Source of the DNA: Takakia lepidozioides
Taxonomy: Eukaryota > Streptophyta > Takakiopsida > Takakiales > Takakiaceae
Assembly: GCA_030704615.1 (NCBI GenBank)
Contig: CM060732.1
Coordinates: 58,509,053-58,573,052, forward strand
Length of the DNA stretch: 64,000 nucleotides
Direction: 5' to 3'
The notes under the pieces were generated by a model. That model ran no database searches. It was not told the DNA's origin and saw only the letters and a list, made by a program, of their open reading frames with translations. Both the position numbers and the translations under genes were made by a program. Positions 1-12,249 of this stretch are shown piece after piece (position 1 is the stretch's first letter; the number at the start of each line of letters is the position of its first letter).

Positions 1-910
1 AGCTGGCAGGCTTGCCATTGATGCTCCCACGTTTGGCATACATGTCCACGAGGGCATTGTCCAGAATCACAATCACGTACAATGCAAGCTTTGACAATGA
101 AACCATAGACCTGATCTTCCCTTTCCCAGAGCTGGCAGGCTTGCCCTTCATGCTCCCACATTTGGCATACATGTCCACGAGGGCATTGTCCAGAATCACA
201 ATCACCTACAATGCAAGCTTTGACAATGAAACCATAGACCTGATCTTCCCTTTCCCAGAGCTGGCAGGCTTGCCCTTCATGCTCCCACATTTGGCATACA
301 TGTCCACAAGGGCATTGTCCAGAATCACAATCAGGTACAATTCCAGCTTAGACAATGAAACCACGGACTTGATCTTCCCTTTTCCGGAGCTGGCAGGCTT
401 GCCCTTGATGCTCCCACATTTGGTATCCCTAAAGCATGGACCTAATCTTCCCTTTTCCAGAGCTGCCAGGCTTGCCCTTCATGCTAACACATTTGGCATA
501 CATGTCCACGAGGGCATTGTCCAGAATCACATCAGGTACAATTCCAGCTTTGACAATGAAACCATGGACCCGATCTTCCCTTTTCCAGAGCTCCCAGGCT
601 TGCCCTTCATGCTGAAACATTTGGCATACATGTCCACGAGGGCATTGTCTCGAATCACATCAGGTATAATTCCAGCTTTGACAATGAAACCATGGACCTC
701 TTCCCTTTTCCAGAGCTGCCAAGCTTGCCCTTGATGCTCGCACATTTGGCATACTTGTCCACGAGGGCATTGTCCACAATCACAATCAGGTACAATTCCA
801 GCTTTGACAATGAAACCATGGACCTGATCAGAACCTTTTCCAGAGCTGGCAGGCTTGCCCTTGATGCTCCCACATTTGGCATACATATCCATGAGGGCAT
901 TGTTCAAAAT
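1..910 (-). repeat. PPR-derived minisatellite, about 129-bp units
   Basis: Seven to eight direct repeats, mostly about 129 bp apart: the AGCTGGCAGG-like start recurs near 1, 130, 259, 388, 461, 589, 713 and 843. Read on the minus strand, each unit gives about 43 residues of PPR type, with VHGFIVKAGIVPD, then NALVDMYAKC, then a G/K/S-rich linker. Units are often in different frames, and one spacing is 73 bp, so no long protein is encoded. It is most likely a fragment of a PPR gene expanded as a tandem repeat. The array runs off the left edge of the window. Confidence 0.75.
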
Positions 911-924
911 CACATCAGGTACAA

Positions 925-1215
925 TTCCAAAAATGTGGCCCTCTTGGATGAATCTGGGCCCACACTCTATCCCTGCTCCTTCAGCTATCCATGCCTCTCA
1001 CAAATCATGCATACATCTTTGTCTTGCTGGTAGCAACTAACAATAACAGCCTACATTTGTTCTAGGAAACACCCAACTCAACTTCTCACACTAGTTCCTA
1101 TGCTCAATTGCATCTGCTACTCTCTATAATCCAACATGCATTCACCTTTTTGCCACAATTGGCCCACCATTGACTAGGGTCAGAAAGGTATGCAGGCCAC
1201 AACTCCATGACTGTT
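925..1215 (-). pseudogene. Remnant of PPR-associated 'PDF-motif' segment
   Basis: Minus-strand sequence homologous to the plus-strand cluster near 58700-59060 and 60040-60400. Around 1130-1190 it reads SDPSQWWANCGKKVNACW, which matches the W..F.DPS.WW.N..KK motif of the other copies. Around 930-1010 it matches their CMICAEAW / FIQEG segment, with changes. Order on the minus strand is PDF-like motif, Cys segment, PPR units, as in the right-hand cluster, so this is another member of the same family. There is no continuous reading frame. Confidence 0.55.
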
Positions 1216-1355
1216 TAGGGTTCACTGTCACAAATGAAAGTGTGTTTGTCAGAATTTTGCCCACCCCAACAGCTCAGTCATTCCCACCCATGCAAGGTAC
1301 CATGTTGTATCAAGTCTAAACCCTGGAAAAATACATGCAATAGCAGAAACCAACT

Positions 1356-2268
1356 CTAGACCATAGCACAACTGGCCTGGTATCTCCCATGTGGAGCTTG
1401 CCTCCGCCTTCTACCATTTTGCCTCTGCCTTGCAAGTGCATTCAAGTTGGCAATGGCCAATTCATCTGCCTCACTCAAAGGAACACAAACAGCAAGCTCA
1501 GTCATGATGTTATAAGGAATTTCAGGAGGCACCATGCCTACATAAGTGTCTCCCTCACCCAGTGCCACTTCTGTAATATCGTGAACCACTCGTCGGGATC
1601 GAGGGTCCTTGTGAAGGACCACCTTCCAGTTCCCTCGTGAACTTTTTTCATCCGAGAAAAAAACTTGCTCCACCTGACTAGGGAATGTCCAGGGCTGCTC
1701 CATCCGAGGTAACATGCGACTGAAGTCAACCAAGAGAAAGCCATAATCATCTCGTTTCATGGTGGCATTTCGGCCCACCATGTGTGACCTCACCCATCTA
1801 CACAAGAACAGAATTGGGTGAAGAATTCCGTAATCCAGTTGAATTATTTCTGTTACAACACCCACATATTCCAATTGGGATAACACTCGTTTGGACATAC
1901 CTGCTCTATTTTCGCTTTCCTGATGGAATACTTGAGCAACTCCAGAATCAAATGTCACCCTGTCTATGGCGCCAGTCCCATCACGTATTGCTCGAAAGTG
2001 ATTGCCGTAAGCATACATGGACTTGAAGCCCAAGGACTGTACTGCTGGTGGTATACATAAATGGCATATGTCCAAATAATAGGACTCACCTGAACTCACC
2101 TTGCGTTGGACAGCACCTTCAATCCATTCATGGAATGGAGCCAGTAAGCGCATATCTGTTGGGTATGGAATTTCTCCATTGTGGTGGTCTTGGTCTTGTC
2201 CACAAAGGAATGCTGTTCTGAACTCAGTGCGGGATGCTTCTATGAGTGCCATCTCCTCTTCATAGGCC
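1356..2268 (-). CDS. tnp2 gene, last exon with DUF4216-like domain
   Basis: Downstream exon of the same transposase gene. The acceptor GGACAG ends at 2269; joining to the donor at 2356 keeps frame (…KPFLE then AYEEEMAL). The exon contains GNHFRAIRD…VTFDSGVAQVF and YVGVVTEIIQLDYG…PILFLCRWV…FPSQVEQVFF…NWKVVLHKDPRSR, the pattern of the DUF4216 domain that follows DUF4218 in plant tnp2 transposases. It ends in a basic tail (RQNGRRRRQ). The exon is open throughout, so apart from the TAG in the upstream exon the gene looks well preserved. Confidence 0.82.
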
Positions 2269-2356
2269 CTGTCCAAATGAGAATTGCAAATTAGGATTAC
2301 AACTTATACCATTGGCAGAAATGAAACACACAGGATATGATAAGCAACATACTTAC

Positions 2357-4743
2357 TCAAGGAATGGTTTCATGCAATCTGTGTTGTGCAAAATATACTC
2401 GTGTGCACTGTCTCGTTCTTGAATGGTGAGGACTCGTACACTTCCCAATCCTTGAACCACCTCCCCACTAACTGAGTCTTCTTCATTGGAGTCCCACACC
2501 CTTCGGCTTGTAGCATGAAATTCAGCCATATACTCAGTTAGAAACCCTAGGGCCTCATCCAAAGCATACCCTTCCGCCATGCTCCCTTCAGGTCGGCTCA
2601 TATTTCTTACATAGCCTTTTAATGTCTTCATATACCGTTCCATAGGATACATCCAACGGCTAGACACGGGACCACACACCTCCAATTTGTCCAGGTGTAC
2701 AAGCAAGTGAGTCATGATATCAAAAAATGACGGAGGGAATTCTTTCTCCAGCAGACACATAGTGATTGCAACATCTTCTTTTAAGGCCGGTAGCTCAGTT
2801 GGATTAATGATCTTTGCACACACTTTTCGGAAGACTCGAGAAAGCCTCATAATTGCCATCCATGGACCCTTTCCCAATACCCCTCGAATGCAAAGAGGTA
2901 AAATCTGCTGCATCATTACATGGTAGTCATGGGTTTTCATTGTAGACAGTTTATTGTCAGCCACATGTTTCTGGAATGTGGCAGCATAACCTGTGGGGGC
3001 CTTTACTGCAGCCAATGTTTCCAAAAACAACACCTTCTCATCTTCAGTAAGAACATATGGGGCCAAAGGCTTCACCAACTTGTTCGGGTGAGAGGGATGG
3101 GGTCTCAACCACAAGTGTTCACGAATGACATTGAGTTCCATATCCTTCCTAGATGTGGCTGTGTCCTTCTCCCCAAGAATGGTTCTCAGCACATTCTCAC
3201 ACAAATTTTTTTCACAATGCATCACATCCAGTGTGTATCGGATGAGTAAGTCTTTCCAGTATGGCAATTGGTTCAAAACAATGACCCGTTTCATGCCATG
3301 TTCCTTTGAAGGGTCCTGTTTTCCCCCCTCAGCCCCTCCCATTGCGAGATACAACTCTCTCGTTTTAGCCCGGTCAAATTGCTCACTTGCAGTGACCACC
3401 ATAGGAGCTGCTCTATGTTCCACATGTCCATTAAAGTGGGACGAGTTATTCCTATAGGGATGAACAGCAGGCAAGTATCTCCTATGACCAAGATACAAAA
3501 CTTTTTTGCATGCCTTCGAGTACCTGGAATCAACATTAGGGCCGCAAGTTGGGCAAGCCTTGTATCCCCCGTGTGCGCATCCTGCTAGCAACCCATAAGC
3601 TGGAAAGTCATGGATTGACCACATCAAGATGGTCCTCATGCGAAATGACTGTTGCCCCACTAGGCTACTTCCATCCAATGCCTCCACACCAACTTCCCAC
3701 AACAATTTTAGCTCATCCACAAGGGGCTACAGATAAACATCTGCATTGTCATTTCCCACAGATTGTGGTCCAGGAATCAATAAAGCCAACATCGTGAAAA
3801 ATGGCTTAGTACACAGCCAGGGTGGAAGATTATAGTTTACCAACATGACAGGCCAAGTTGACCATTTGTTTGATTTATCACTGTAAGGATTGACACCATC
3901 CCATGCAAGACCCAATCGCAGATTTCTGGGGTCCGCTGCAAACTCAGGCCATTTTTGGTCAATGTGGGCCCAAGCCTTGCTGTCTGCTGGGTGCCTAACC
4001 AAGCCATCCAGACTTCGATTCTTAAAGTGCCATGACATTAACTCTGAGATGGATTTGGCTTTATACATTCGAAGCAGCCTTGGAATGATAGGGAAATGTC
4101 GAAGGACCTTACGAGGTACTGGTGTCTTCGTACCCACCAAATAACGACGTGCCTGACATTTTGGACAAACCTCCAAATTCTGAAGCTCCCTTCTGAACAA
4201 CACACAGCCTTTCGGACATGCATGTATACTCTCGTAATGAAGCCCGAGTTCCATTATGAGTTGTTTTGCCTCATAGTGGGACTTTGGAAGGCAATTGTCT
4301 GCTGGCAACAGTTGTCTTCCTAACAATGTAAGGAGTTCATCGACAAAGGTGTTTGACACACCATGGGTTTGACAAGCATTTAACAGCAGTAAGGTAGCAG
4401 ACAATCGAGAGGAAGAACTCCCTACATATAAAGCCCTGGATGCCTCGTGCTCAAAACGTAAGGCACTCGCTGCACCACGATCACCATCGCTCTTCAGTCC
4501 ACCATCAGTCTGCTCTGGCACTCCATCTGTGTCCCATTGGCCCTGTGTTCCATCTCCCGGTTCCTCATGTGCATCACCAGTTTGCACCCCATTATCTATA
4601 GTTGCGAATGTCTCCCGGAGCATTCTAAGCATGTCAAGATTACGATCCAAGGTATCAGGACCACCTGCAGGGCTGGTTTCCGTTCTAAACCCCTCATGTT
4701 CGTCTCCAGAGTTTTCCTGCTTAGTACATATCAGACGCCACAT
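2357..4743 (-). pseudogene. tnp2-type CACTA transposase, first two thirds, interrupted by a TAG
   Basis: Transposase of the tnp2 family, which cuts and re-inserts the CACTA element. Seen in order: an acidic N terminus; a Cys motif CPKGC...CPKCQARRY near residues 173-200; the core LGLAWDGVNPYSDKSNKWSTWP and NYNLPPWLC...LIPGPQ; then GCAHGGYKACPTCG; and a DUF4218-like region (RLSRVFRKVCAKI, LLVHLDKLEVCGPV, RWMYPMERYMKTLKGYV). At 3727-3729 an in-frame TAG follows NADVYL and the frame resumes at once with PLVDELKLLW. Family members normally have Gln here, so CAG to TAG is likely. The segment ends at a good donor (GTAAGT, 2351-2356). The N-terminal start at 4743 is uncertain and could follow an upstream exon. 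Confidence 0.88.
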
Positions 4744-4964
4744 GTCAATCCACTATAAGATGGGGAGTTTTTTCATTTGCAATAGTGGATGTGGAACGTG
4801 CCATTTGTACAGGCACGTGGCAATAGGAAAACGGACATGTACAATACTCTACACCTTACAACAATACCGCTACCAGGAATTTGAACTGTTTCTTATAATT
4901 TCAAAGTATGCATCTGCAAAGGGAAGAGAATCCAGAGATATGCACCGGGAGTTCTCGTAAGTTA
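4744..4964. promoter_or_regulatory. Left half of a split divergent intergenic region
   Basis: If the LTR element at 4969-15832 and one copy of its TSD are removed, about 450 bp separate the minus-strand transposase start (4743) from the first ATG of the plus-strand gene (16060). This would be a shared, divergent promoter region now split into 4744-4964 and 15837-16059. No clear TATA box was identified. Inference from gene layout only. Confidence 0.35.
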
Positions 4965-4968
4965 GGAT
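4965..4968. repeat. Target-site duplication GGAT, left copy
   Basis: GGAT lies directly before the element start TGTAGTGTG and is repeated directly after the element end CACACTACA near 15833-15836. It is 4 bp, the same length as the GTTC duplication of the second LTR insertion. Confidence 0.75.
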
Positions 4969-6845
4969 TGTAGTGTGAATGCAGGGGGTAAAAATTCAAG
5001 TTTTTGTTTGGCATCAGGTTTCGGCACTACTACAAAGGGAGTGCCCTTCGTGCTAATGAAGGGGAGGAATTGTCCATAACTTGAGGTAATTCCATGGAAA
5101 AACTATGCTATTGATCTGCCAAGAACAAAATATGGCTAAGTTATGACATGCACCTTTTTCATCCCTAGGATGAATGATTTTCATCCATGATGTTGAACCC
5201 TAGAAGCAGGATGTGAAATTCGAAGGGGAAGAGTGCGTGCATCTTTTCGCAGCTGCTGCAGTGGTGTTGGCAGCACAGGATATCTGAGAAAGTTCCACCT
5301 ACGCAAAGGGTATCAGCTTGCTTTAAAGAGAAACGTTAAGAGCTCCTGCTTGGCTTTCTGTGCAAGAAGAAGCGGTGCCGCCTTCTTCGAAAGCAATTAT
5401 CAAACCTGAGGGATCAGGTTTGTGATAAGGGCGGTGCACCACTGCTGTCGCCATTGTCTTGATGAGCACATTAATGAGGAGATGGAGCGGCTCAGCAGGT
5501 GTTGGGGGATGAGAAGTACAGGTTGGTGTGTATAGCGCCTCAGGTTGTCTGTGATCAAATCTTGTAGCTGCTGTCTGTTTGAGAGCTTTAGGACCAGATC
5601 ACTTTGTAAGGGAAGAGAGTAAGCATTTTTTGCAGCTGCTGCAGTGGTGTTGGCAGCACAGGATATCTGAGAAAGTTCCACCTACGCAAAGGGTATCAGC
5701 TTGCTTTAAAGAGAAACGTTAAGAGCTCCTGCTTGGCTTTCTGTGCAAGAGGAAGCGGTGCCGCCTTCTGGTGTGTATGGCGCTTAAGCTATCTATAATT
5801 AAGTTTTGTATCTGCTCTCTGTCTTAAGGGCTGTAGGACCAGATCACTTCATAGGGAAGAAATGCACATGTAGAAGGATAGGGTAGAGGTTGGCAGGCAC
5901 AAGGATGTGCCAGCAGCTGAAGCGGAGCCATCATGCCTTAATGAGGACTGGAATCACGATAAGAAGAAACGTCGGAAATGGCTGACGAGGGAGATGACAA
6001 GGTGCCTTCTTGACAGGCAGACCCACCGCTTCAATGAGTATAAGACAGATAAGTTCGAAGAGTGTTGGCTTCCTTTTTGGCACTTAGGAATGACTTTGTG
6101 AAGTTTTTGGAACTGTCTCTTGTATCTACTGAAGGAGACAGAAATGTGAGGAGTAGAAAAGGCCTTTGAAAAATGGAATGAAGACACTGGAATTCAAACC
6201 AGGATAGGGTGGAGATGGATGCACCTGTTGTTACACTGTTATTAGGAAAATGAGAGGGGATAGGGATATCTCACCTCAGGGTCAGAATGGTTGCTGTTCT
6301 TGTGTTCCTTTTCTTTGTTTTCAGTGTTTTCAGCCAGCAAAACAATGCAGCCTTGGATGTTAAAACAGTGGAGCCAGTGTAGAACTAGCTTAGAGGAATG
6401 AGGAAAACAAGGATGGTCATTCAGAAACTGATTTGAAGAGCTGAGAAGGGATGACGTGGATGGGGAAGAAAAGTCAATACTGTTTTGGGGTTTGGATCTG
6501 ATTTCTAGAAGTGTTCTCAACATGTGAATGACTGATGTTCGAAGTTGAGGAGAAAAGGAGAGCTGTCAGGGTGTGTGATTTGAGATCTGTAGAAGGGTTG
6601 TGAAGCACCTTGACCAAACAGGATACACTTGGGGAAAGGTAGTGCAAGGACTAGTCACTGGAAAGAGAGAGAGAAAAAGACTGACAGAGGGGCAGATTAT
6701 CTCTTGTGTGACCAAGGTTGACTTCAATGATGGATGCACTGGATGCCCGGCTGGATGTGCATTGCATTGCATCGTAGCCATGCTGTTGTGGAGAAAAGTG
6801 AGGAATCCACACATGAAAGAAAAGGAGTGTGAGAGAAAAAAAAGG
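4969..6845 (+). repeat. 5' LTR, truncated on its 3' side
   Basis: Nearly identical to the first 1.87 kb of the 3' LTR (13431 onward), with only scattered small differences. Similarity stops at about 6845, where the 3' LTR continues for some 530 bp and this copy does not. The missing part holds the region conserved with the other LTR family (TTCTCTTCCGCTGCGGCGTG) and the U5 end CCCCTTCTTTT. It contains a CATCC...GGATG inverted motif near 5155-5175. Confidence 0.8.
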
Positions 6846-7293
6846 TGCAGAGCTGATGTTAAATCTTGATTTCTACTAGCTATGGATCTTGACTGGTATT
6901 GGATGGTTTGATGGCAGGAAGAGACCACACACTGATTCCTGATGAACCAAGCATTGGAGATGTGCTGATTTGCTTCAGCAGACGCACACCAAATGCACAC
7001 GCAGACCCTTGTTTGTACTTCTTCAACCCTGCTTGGAGAATAGCGAATGGTGATTTATGTCTTAGAGTGATACATACTGGTGGAAGAACAACCATAGCAC
7101 TTTGGATAAGAGAGTTAGGAAGGTGGGTGAAGATAAATACCATGGCACGAGAGGTGACATGGGGAGGTAGAGTAAAGATGTTGCGAAATGGACAGCGGGA
7201 GTGGTATAGAGGTCAACATTAAGGGAGTTGCGGGAAAATTAGAGTCAGAATTAGGTGTTGAAACAGTTTGAACTTTGACTAGAGAATAGAAGG
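6846..7293 (+). other. Leader region without LTR match or primer-binding site
   Basis: About 450 bp between the last LTR-like base and the first Gag ATG. It does not match the 3' LTR. No TGGTATCAGAGC primer-binding site is found here, although the related array has one at the same structural place. It probably results from a rearrangement that replaced R-U5-PBS. Confidence 0.5.
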
Positions 7294-9669
7294 ATGACCA
7301 GTCCAACCAGCATAGATGCGCCTTATCATGGTAGGAATAGTGAGGATGTAAATGACTGGCTGGAGAGAATTCAGATGGAGGCAAATGTCAGGGATTTGAA
7401 TGAGGACAAAACTTTCAAGGTAGCAAGGCTCAACCTGAGAGCCAAGGCTGATGAATGGTACCGTAAATAAAACCCTAGACCAAACAACTGGGTGGACTTC
7501 AGGGCAGCAATTTCAGCCAAGTTTGGTATCGTTGACTTGGCAGAAATTAGGCTAAGAATGGATACCATTAAACAGGAGAGTAGACAAAGGGTTCAAACAT
7601 ACTTCGATAGGTTGAACCGGTTATTTATAAGAAGTGGGGCGTCTGATTTGGAACAGAGGCGTAGATTTGCAGCAGGTTTGAGACCAGAAATAGCAAGAGT
7701 AATGCTGGGCAGGCGCTTCCTTGATGTAGAGGAAGCACTTGACACAGCCATTGAGATTGAAAGGGGCCTGGGAAAGTTAGGGGAAATACCTCTAGAGCCA
7801 TTGGAAGGAGATGATACAGATGAGTCAGTTGTGTTTGTTAACCCTATGGACAGAAGACTTGATCAGCTGAACACTACCCTACAGAAGTACTTTGATAGGG
7901 GACCAGTCATAGGAGAAATCTCGGGATCTAGAACACCACCTCGTGTTCGCCTTTGTAATGTTTGTCACAAAGAAGGTCACATAGCTGCATATTGTCCTGA
8001 AGGAAGAACCCCAGCTAAGTGTGACAAATGTCACCGGTTCGGGCATTCCACGGAAATGTGTGGTGTGAGATGCAACTTTTGCAAGCTACTCGGGCATACG
8101 GAGAGTGAGTGCAGTAGAAAACTCGACCAAACTATGATGGGAACTCCGGGAACTAACTTTGTAGATGTGTTCTATGATGATGAGGATGATGTACTCGCAG
8201 AGAGGACAGATCTGATGTCACGAAATAGTATCAATGAAGTCAGACTTCCAAGGACACGCATACCTGTCCAGAGTCCGATTGTTGAACCTACAAGGTCACC
8301 AGAAAGGAATAGTGAGAGCAGTGAACAGCCAAGCAAGACCAAGAGTGAAATCTACCCAAAGAACAATTTCAAGAATGCTATAGAAGGAGGTACGAAATCC
8401 AGAATCTTGAACCACTTCTACAAAGGGAGAATATCGTTGTCGCCCATGGACCTGATCATGACTGTGCCCGGAGAGCTAGACAAATTGAAAGGGCTGGTCA
8501 AAGTGGTGGAAAGAGCAATGGTCCAACAAAGGGAGACAACTCACAGTGTAGAAGTTGTGAAGGATGTACCAAGGCCTTTGTACTCAGCACACGCTGAGCC
8601 CACGATCTCGTATGCTTATACTAGTAAGGTTAAAGCGCTTCATGTAATGATTACAATGGGAGATTACCAAGTATTAGGCCAGATTGACACTGGTGCCATG
8701 CTTTCTGTAATATCAGCTAGTACAGTCAGGGATCTTGGTTTGATGGGATCTGTCATTACTAGTAAGGATGTGAATAACAGAGTAGCCTCAGGTGCTCTTG
8801 AGACTGCAATGGGCAGACTTGAGGACATCAAGGTCAAAGTAGGAGAACTGACCAATCGTTTGTCCTTTATGGTGGTGAACACGGATACATATCACATGCT
8901 GCTGGGATTAGACTTTCTCAAAAAGTTTGGCGCTGTAGTGGACACCGAAGCTGAAACAATTCGCGTACGCTATGGGCCAGGAAAGGATTTTGCTCACTTC
9001 CCTTTGCACACCATCAATTATAATGAGCCTGCAGTTACCAAAACAGCCTACCATAGAGGGGTCGAGAGTAGAATGAGATATGCAAGCAGTACGTCAGCAG
9101 GTAATGTCTTAACCCTGACGTCAGATGAACAGTACCTAGGCTTGTGGGAGAAGAAAAGAAAACCAGAGGAAGAATATGAGGACACGGAGGAAACATCCTC
9201 AGGTTCTGACACCTCTAAATCTGATAAAGATGAGGAGATGGGAGGCTCTGAGGAGAGTAAGGAGGTAGAAACAGCACTGAGGGATGTTGAGGAAATAATA
9301 GACGATGTCAACCTAGGGGAGGACTTGTTCGAGGACCAAGGGATGTCTGAACTCCTTCAGGAAGAGACCCATAAGAGCATGGCTGCTGCCATAATACAGG
9401 AAGCTTACCAGAAAGCTTGGAATGGTGAACTAGGGAACAACAACCTAGAAATAGAGGATGACTTCCATGATTGGAATCAGGTTGTCACACAAGAGGAAGG
9501 ACAGAGAATGGCTAACTCTGTAAGCCAGGTGGAGGGAAAGAATTGGGAACCCAGTCAAGAGGAAGAAATGGAGAGTCATTGGAGAAGTCTGAAATCCAGA
9601 CTGCACATCAACCCAGAACTGGCCCCAGAACATAGGATAGAGCTGGAGCAAGAGCTGAAAGCAAACTAG
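7294..9669 (+). pseudogene. Gag and aspartic protease, interrupted by TAA
   Basis: Structural Gag polyprotein followed by protease. The ATG at 7294 opens a frame (DAPYHGRNSEDVNDWLERIQ, then LNLRAKADEWYRK) stopped by TAA at 7468-7470 and continuing in frame with NPRPNNWVDFRAAI. The related array ORF has Gln (CAA) at exactly this place, so CAA to TAA is likely. Three CCHC zinc knuckles follow around 7950-8115: CNVCHKEGHIAAYC, CDKCHRFGHSTEMC and CNFCKLLGHTESEC. The protease active site is GQIDTGAMLSVIS near 8680, with LLGLDFLKKFGAVVD later. A long acidic spacer follows, ending at TAG (9667-9669). Confidence 0.85.
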
Positions 9670-12249
9670 GAATGCTTTGCTCTTAGCAAGGCTGACTTGG
9701 GATACTGCAGTGAGGTGGAACACACAATTGACACACAAGGTTTTCCCCCTTGCAGAAGTCGTCCCAGCCGCCTATCAGAATGGGAGGAAGACGAGGTCCA
9801 AGGACAAATTGAGACTTTGATCTCACAAGGCAAGATGAGAGAGAGTAGTTCAGAATGGTCGTGTCCAGTTACCCTTCCACCAAAAAAGGTTGGATCCAAG
9901 CGGTTTTGTGGTGATTTTAGGCCAGTAAACCGTTTAACCAGAAGGGACTCTTACCCTATGCCATTAATTCAGGATGTTTTAAACCAGTTGGGGAAAGCCA
10001 AGTGGTTTTCTGCGCTGGATTTACAATCTGGTTTTTGGCAGATCAAAATGGACGACCGAGACATAGGCAAAACAGCAGTGATCACAAAGAAGGGATTGTA
10101 TGAATGGCTAGTCATGCCATTCGGGCTAAAAAATGCCACTGCTACCTTTCAGAGAACAATGAATAGGGTGCTCAAGGAAGAAATCAAAGATTGCACTAAA
10201 GTTTTTGTAGATGACGTCAATATCCATAGCAAGGACTGGGGAGATCACGTGGGACATATAAAGAGAGTATTGAGCAAGGTTAGAAAGGCCAATCTTAGGC
10301 TCAATCCGGACAAGTGTTACTTTGCCAACTTACAGTTGGTATTCCTTGGGCATGTGATCTCTGAAGAGGGAACGTGGCCTGATCCAGATAAGATAGCTGC
10401 TATTGAAAGGTTTCCCTTGCCAAAAAACCACACTGCTCTCAAAAGCTACTTAGGCATGACAGGATACTATAGGCCCTATGTCAAAGGATATGCTGGAGTG
10501 GCAGTACCCTTGTTCACTCTAACCAAGAAGGATGTGAAGTTTATCTGGAGTGCAGAGGCACAAAACGCCTTTTCTGCCTTACAGGTGAAGTTGGTAACTG
10601 CTCCCATCCTGGCAAGACCAGATTTCTCAAGACCGTTCGTCTTGGATGTTGACTGGTCCATCAAAGGAGTAGGGGCAGTCTTGTCACAAAAGGAGTATAA
10701 AAAGGAGAGGGTCATTGCATACGCCAGTAAGGTACTATCTGATGCTCAGCGCAAATATCACCCTATGGAAGGTGAATGCTATGCCCTGGTGTGGGGAGTA
10801 TTACACTTTCGGCAGTACCTGTATGGAACCCCTTTTGTAATCAGGACTGATCACAAACCACTGGAGTGGTTGGCAACGGTAAGTGACGCATATGGACGCA
10901 GGGGTAGATGGATCATGATGTTACAAGATTTTGAGTTTAAAATTGTTCACAGAGCAGGTGCTAGGCATGCTAACGTAGATGCACTAAGCAGGTATCCAGT
11001 GGGACCAGCTGAGGAAATCGAGGAAATCGAGGTATACTCTACTTCTCTGTACAGTCAGAAAAGAGAAGGGAGAAAGAGGGATGGAGCCTATCTTCTTAAG
11101 CTAGCTTGGGATAGGGGTGCCATCAATGCTTCGTTATTTCAATTTAAGGAGGGTAAGGAGGAGTTGAGAGAAGAAGCTCTTAGGCAAGTAGGGTATAGCA
11201 GTGAAAAATGGGAGATGATTTGCAAAAGAGAAGAGTACTATGCATGTGTATGGGGCCTTTGGCACTTCAAGAAAATACTGTTGGGAAGTCATTTTTCTTT
11301 GGAAACAGATCTAGATCCATATTGGTGGCTGTACTCAGAGCACCACATAGGCATAGACTTACTTGGTGACTTTTCATTTGAGTTCGTTCCGGGCATAGTA
11401 AGATCTTCCACAGGTGGAATGTTGACCAAGGATCATGGCATATTGAAGGGAGAACTGAAACCAGGCATAATGCCAGATGGAGAAGGAAAGAGGGTGACTT
11501 TTGCTGCACAGACTTTTGCTACAAAAAAACAAGGAAAGGGTATTGATCAATCAAGCTCTGTCAATCTGGTAAGGGAGGGTATTTGGAAGGATAAGGGTGC
11601 AGGAAGGATAGAGGCTACTGCAATCAGCAACAAGGAAAGGGAGCATCTGATGCCCTCTTGTCCCACCATCCATGTGATTACCCGAGGATCTCGTGCTCGT
11701 GATAAGGAGCTAAGCGAGGTACATCCAGCCTGTGAACTTGTGGAAGAGAGATCGAACAATGAAAAGGGAAGCTTGCAAGAGACACCATTCCTTCAACACT
11801 TGACAAGCACTCCAACAACAAGAAGAACGCGGGTGACTTCCTCATCAAAATGCCCAGCCAAGGAAAACATGGGGGGTGAGTGTTCCACCAAGACGTTTTA
11901 TTCTTCAGACAGTGATGGAACAAGTGGTTCAGAACAAGACACTTCTTCTTGCAACAAGATTGATGAAGGGGACTGGGTACCATGGACCGCACCCACCAAA
12001 GCTACTCAGATGTCATTATTACGTGAGGCTGAAAGATGGGGGAAAAGCTCTCTCATCAGCTCTGACCATCATACAGCAACTGTTAAGGAGGAAAGGCAAC
12101 CTGATGTGCTTGATGATGTGGAAGTCATGCACCTCTTATGTTTTGGAGAAGTCAATGACTACCTGACAAAGAGGAGAGCAAGAGAGCCAAGAGGCGGGCA
12201 AGGCAGTACTCCTATCTCAAAGGTGAGGTCTACTTTGATGGAAGGGTAG
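9670..12249 (+). pseudogene. Reverse transcriptase and RNase H, plus a second degenerate RNase H-like repeat
   Basis: The frame continues in phase from Gag-protease across the TAG at 9667, beginning ECFALSKADLG. RT motifs: GDFRPVNRLTRRDSYPMP, WFSALDLQSGFWQIKM, MPFGLKNATATFQRTM and the catalytic FVDDVNIHS near 10200. RNase H follows (FVLDVDWSIKGVGAVLS, MEGECYALVWGVLHFRQYLYG, IRTDHKPLEWL, HANVDALSR). Around 11190-11440 a second RNase H-like stretch appears (REEYYACVWGLWHFKKILLG, LETDLDPYWWL) in which the first catalytic Asp strand is not recognisable. A poorly conserved Ser/Thr-rich linker leads to the end of the frame at 12249, where integrase continues in another frame. Confidence 0.88.

Noticed and set aside
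1-910. CRISPR-like array
   Set aside because: Units are about 129 bp with no short conserved repeat and unique spacer pattern, and they translate as PPR.
2040-2105. A small intron inside the DUF4216 exon (GTGAGT...CCAG, about 55 nt)
   Set aside because: Too short for a normal plant intron and the frame is open across it; left as exon.
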